A stretch of 5,682 nucleotides of DNA from Pseudomonadota bacterium (GTDB taxonomy: Bacteria > Pseudomonadota > Gammaproteobacteria > Pseudomonadales > Cellvibrionaceae): contig JAEZGT010000339.1 of the NCBI GenBank assembly GCA_023416875.1, forward strand, positions 1-5,682. The letters run 5' to 3'. The notes beneath the pieces are model-generated. The model made no database searches. It was not told the DNA's origin and saw only the letters and a list, made by a program, of their open reading frames with translations. Below, piece by piece: positions 5,563 through 5,682 of this stretch. Numbering within the stretch: the stretch's first letter is position 1; each line of letters begins with the position of its first letter. The translations under genes were made by a program, and so were the position numbers.

Positions 5563-5581
5563 ATTGTGTTTTTATACAGTA
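5562..5581 (-). promoter_or_regulatory. LexA box 2 (SOS operator), overlapping the cinA stop codon
   Basis: The plus-strand core TTGTGTTTTTATACAG (5564-5579) matches the consensus at 12 of 16 positions. The right half TATACAGTA is perfect; the left half has TTG for CTG. Its centre is 19 bp from that of box 1, and the two 20-bp sites share one base. It lies upstream of the recA -35, where it could strengthen repression through side-by-side LexA dimers. The cinA codons for D-T-V-stop run through it. Confidence 0.65.
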
Positions 5582-5682
5582 TCTTCCAAAACCTGAAGCA
5601 ATCCGCGCAGGGCGATCACCACCGCCTGATCCCGCACTGCCTCGCGGTCGCCGGAAATATGATGACATGCGCTGCTCAAGCC
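5572..5682 (-). CDS. cinA: C-terminal end of CinA / PncC-type nicotinamide-nucleotide amidase (runs off the window)
   Basis: Thirty-six codons and a TAA stop are visible. The segment FSGDR-like 'ISGDREAVRDQAVVIALRGLL' (spread over about residues 9-29 of the fragment) is the conserved 'F-x-GDRxxVRxxAvxxAL' end of the CinA C-terminal domain. That domain deamidates nicotinamide mononucleotide in pyridine-nucleotide salvage. Whether the full protein is a short PncC or a full CinA with the N-terminal molybdopterin-binding-like domain cannot be told here. Position directly upstream of recA on the same strand is the usual arrangement in Pseudomonas and relatives. The final codons (EDTV-stop) double as part of LexA box 2. 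Confidence 0.9.
   Translation of the reverse strand, partial: GLSSACHHISGDREAVRDQAVVIALRGLLQVLEDTV

Overview
The window looks like chromosomal core DNA of a gammaproteobacterium. The cinA-recA-recX order, E. coli/Pseudomonas-type LexA operators (CTG-N10-CAG) and the protein sequences all point that way. A Cellvibrionales-like marine or environmental lineage is my guess from the overall flavour of the proteins, not something the sequence proves. I see no insertion sequence, phage gene, CRISPR array, tRNA or rRNA.

Layout, right to left on the minus strand. The last 36 codons of cinA/pncC run into a recA promoter carrying two abutting LexA boxes, and the cinA stop codon lies inside the distal box. 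Complete recA (345 aa) follows, with recX starting 4 nt after the recA stop. A long hairpin sits directly behind recX. Next come a C-factor-like short-chain dehydrogenase/reductase with a full catalytic tetrad, a 126-bp gap packed with inverted repeats, and an unrecognised 192-aa protein.

Convergent to these is one plus-strand gene (1152-2363). It encodes an exported protein that joins a chalcone-isomerase-like domain, a Pro/Thr/Ala-rich linker and a TonB C-terminal domain. Three 18-bp tandem repeats follow its TAG directly and stay in its reading frame, so 23 further sense codons would encode a Pro-Ala-Thr-Lys tail. At the left end, on the minus strand, lie a stand-alone cyclic-nucleotide-binding-domain protein and the first 40 codons of a possible PilZ/flagellar-brake-like protein.

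How the genes relate. recA and recX form an SOS unit: the recombinase plus its modulator, controlled by LexA through the double operator. The envelope protein and the two candidate second-messenger proteins at the left are separate units with no demonstrated link to SOS. The points most worth a second look are the in-frame repeat tail behind the TonB-like gene, the chalcone-isomerase-like/TonB fusion, and the LexA operator overlapping the end of cinA.
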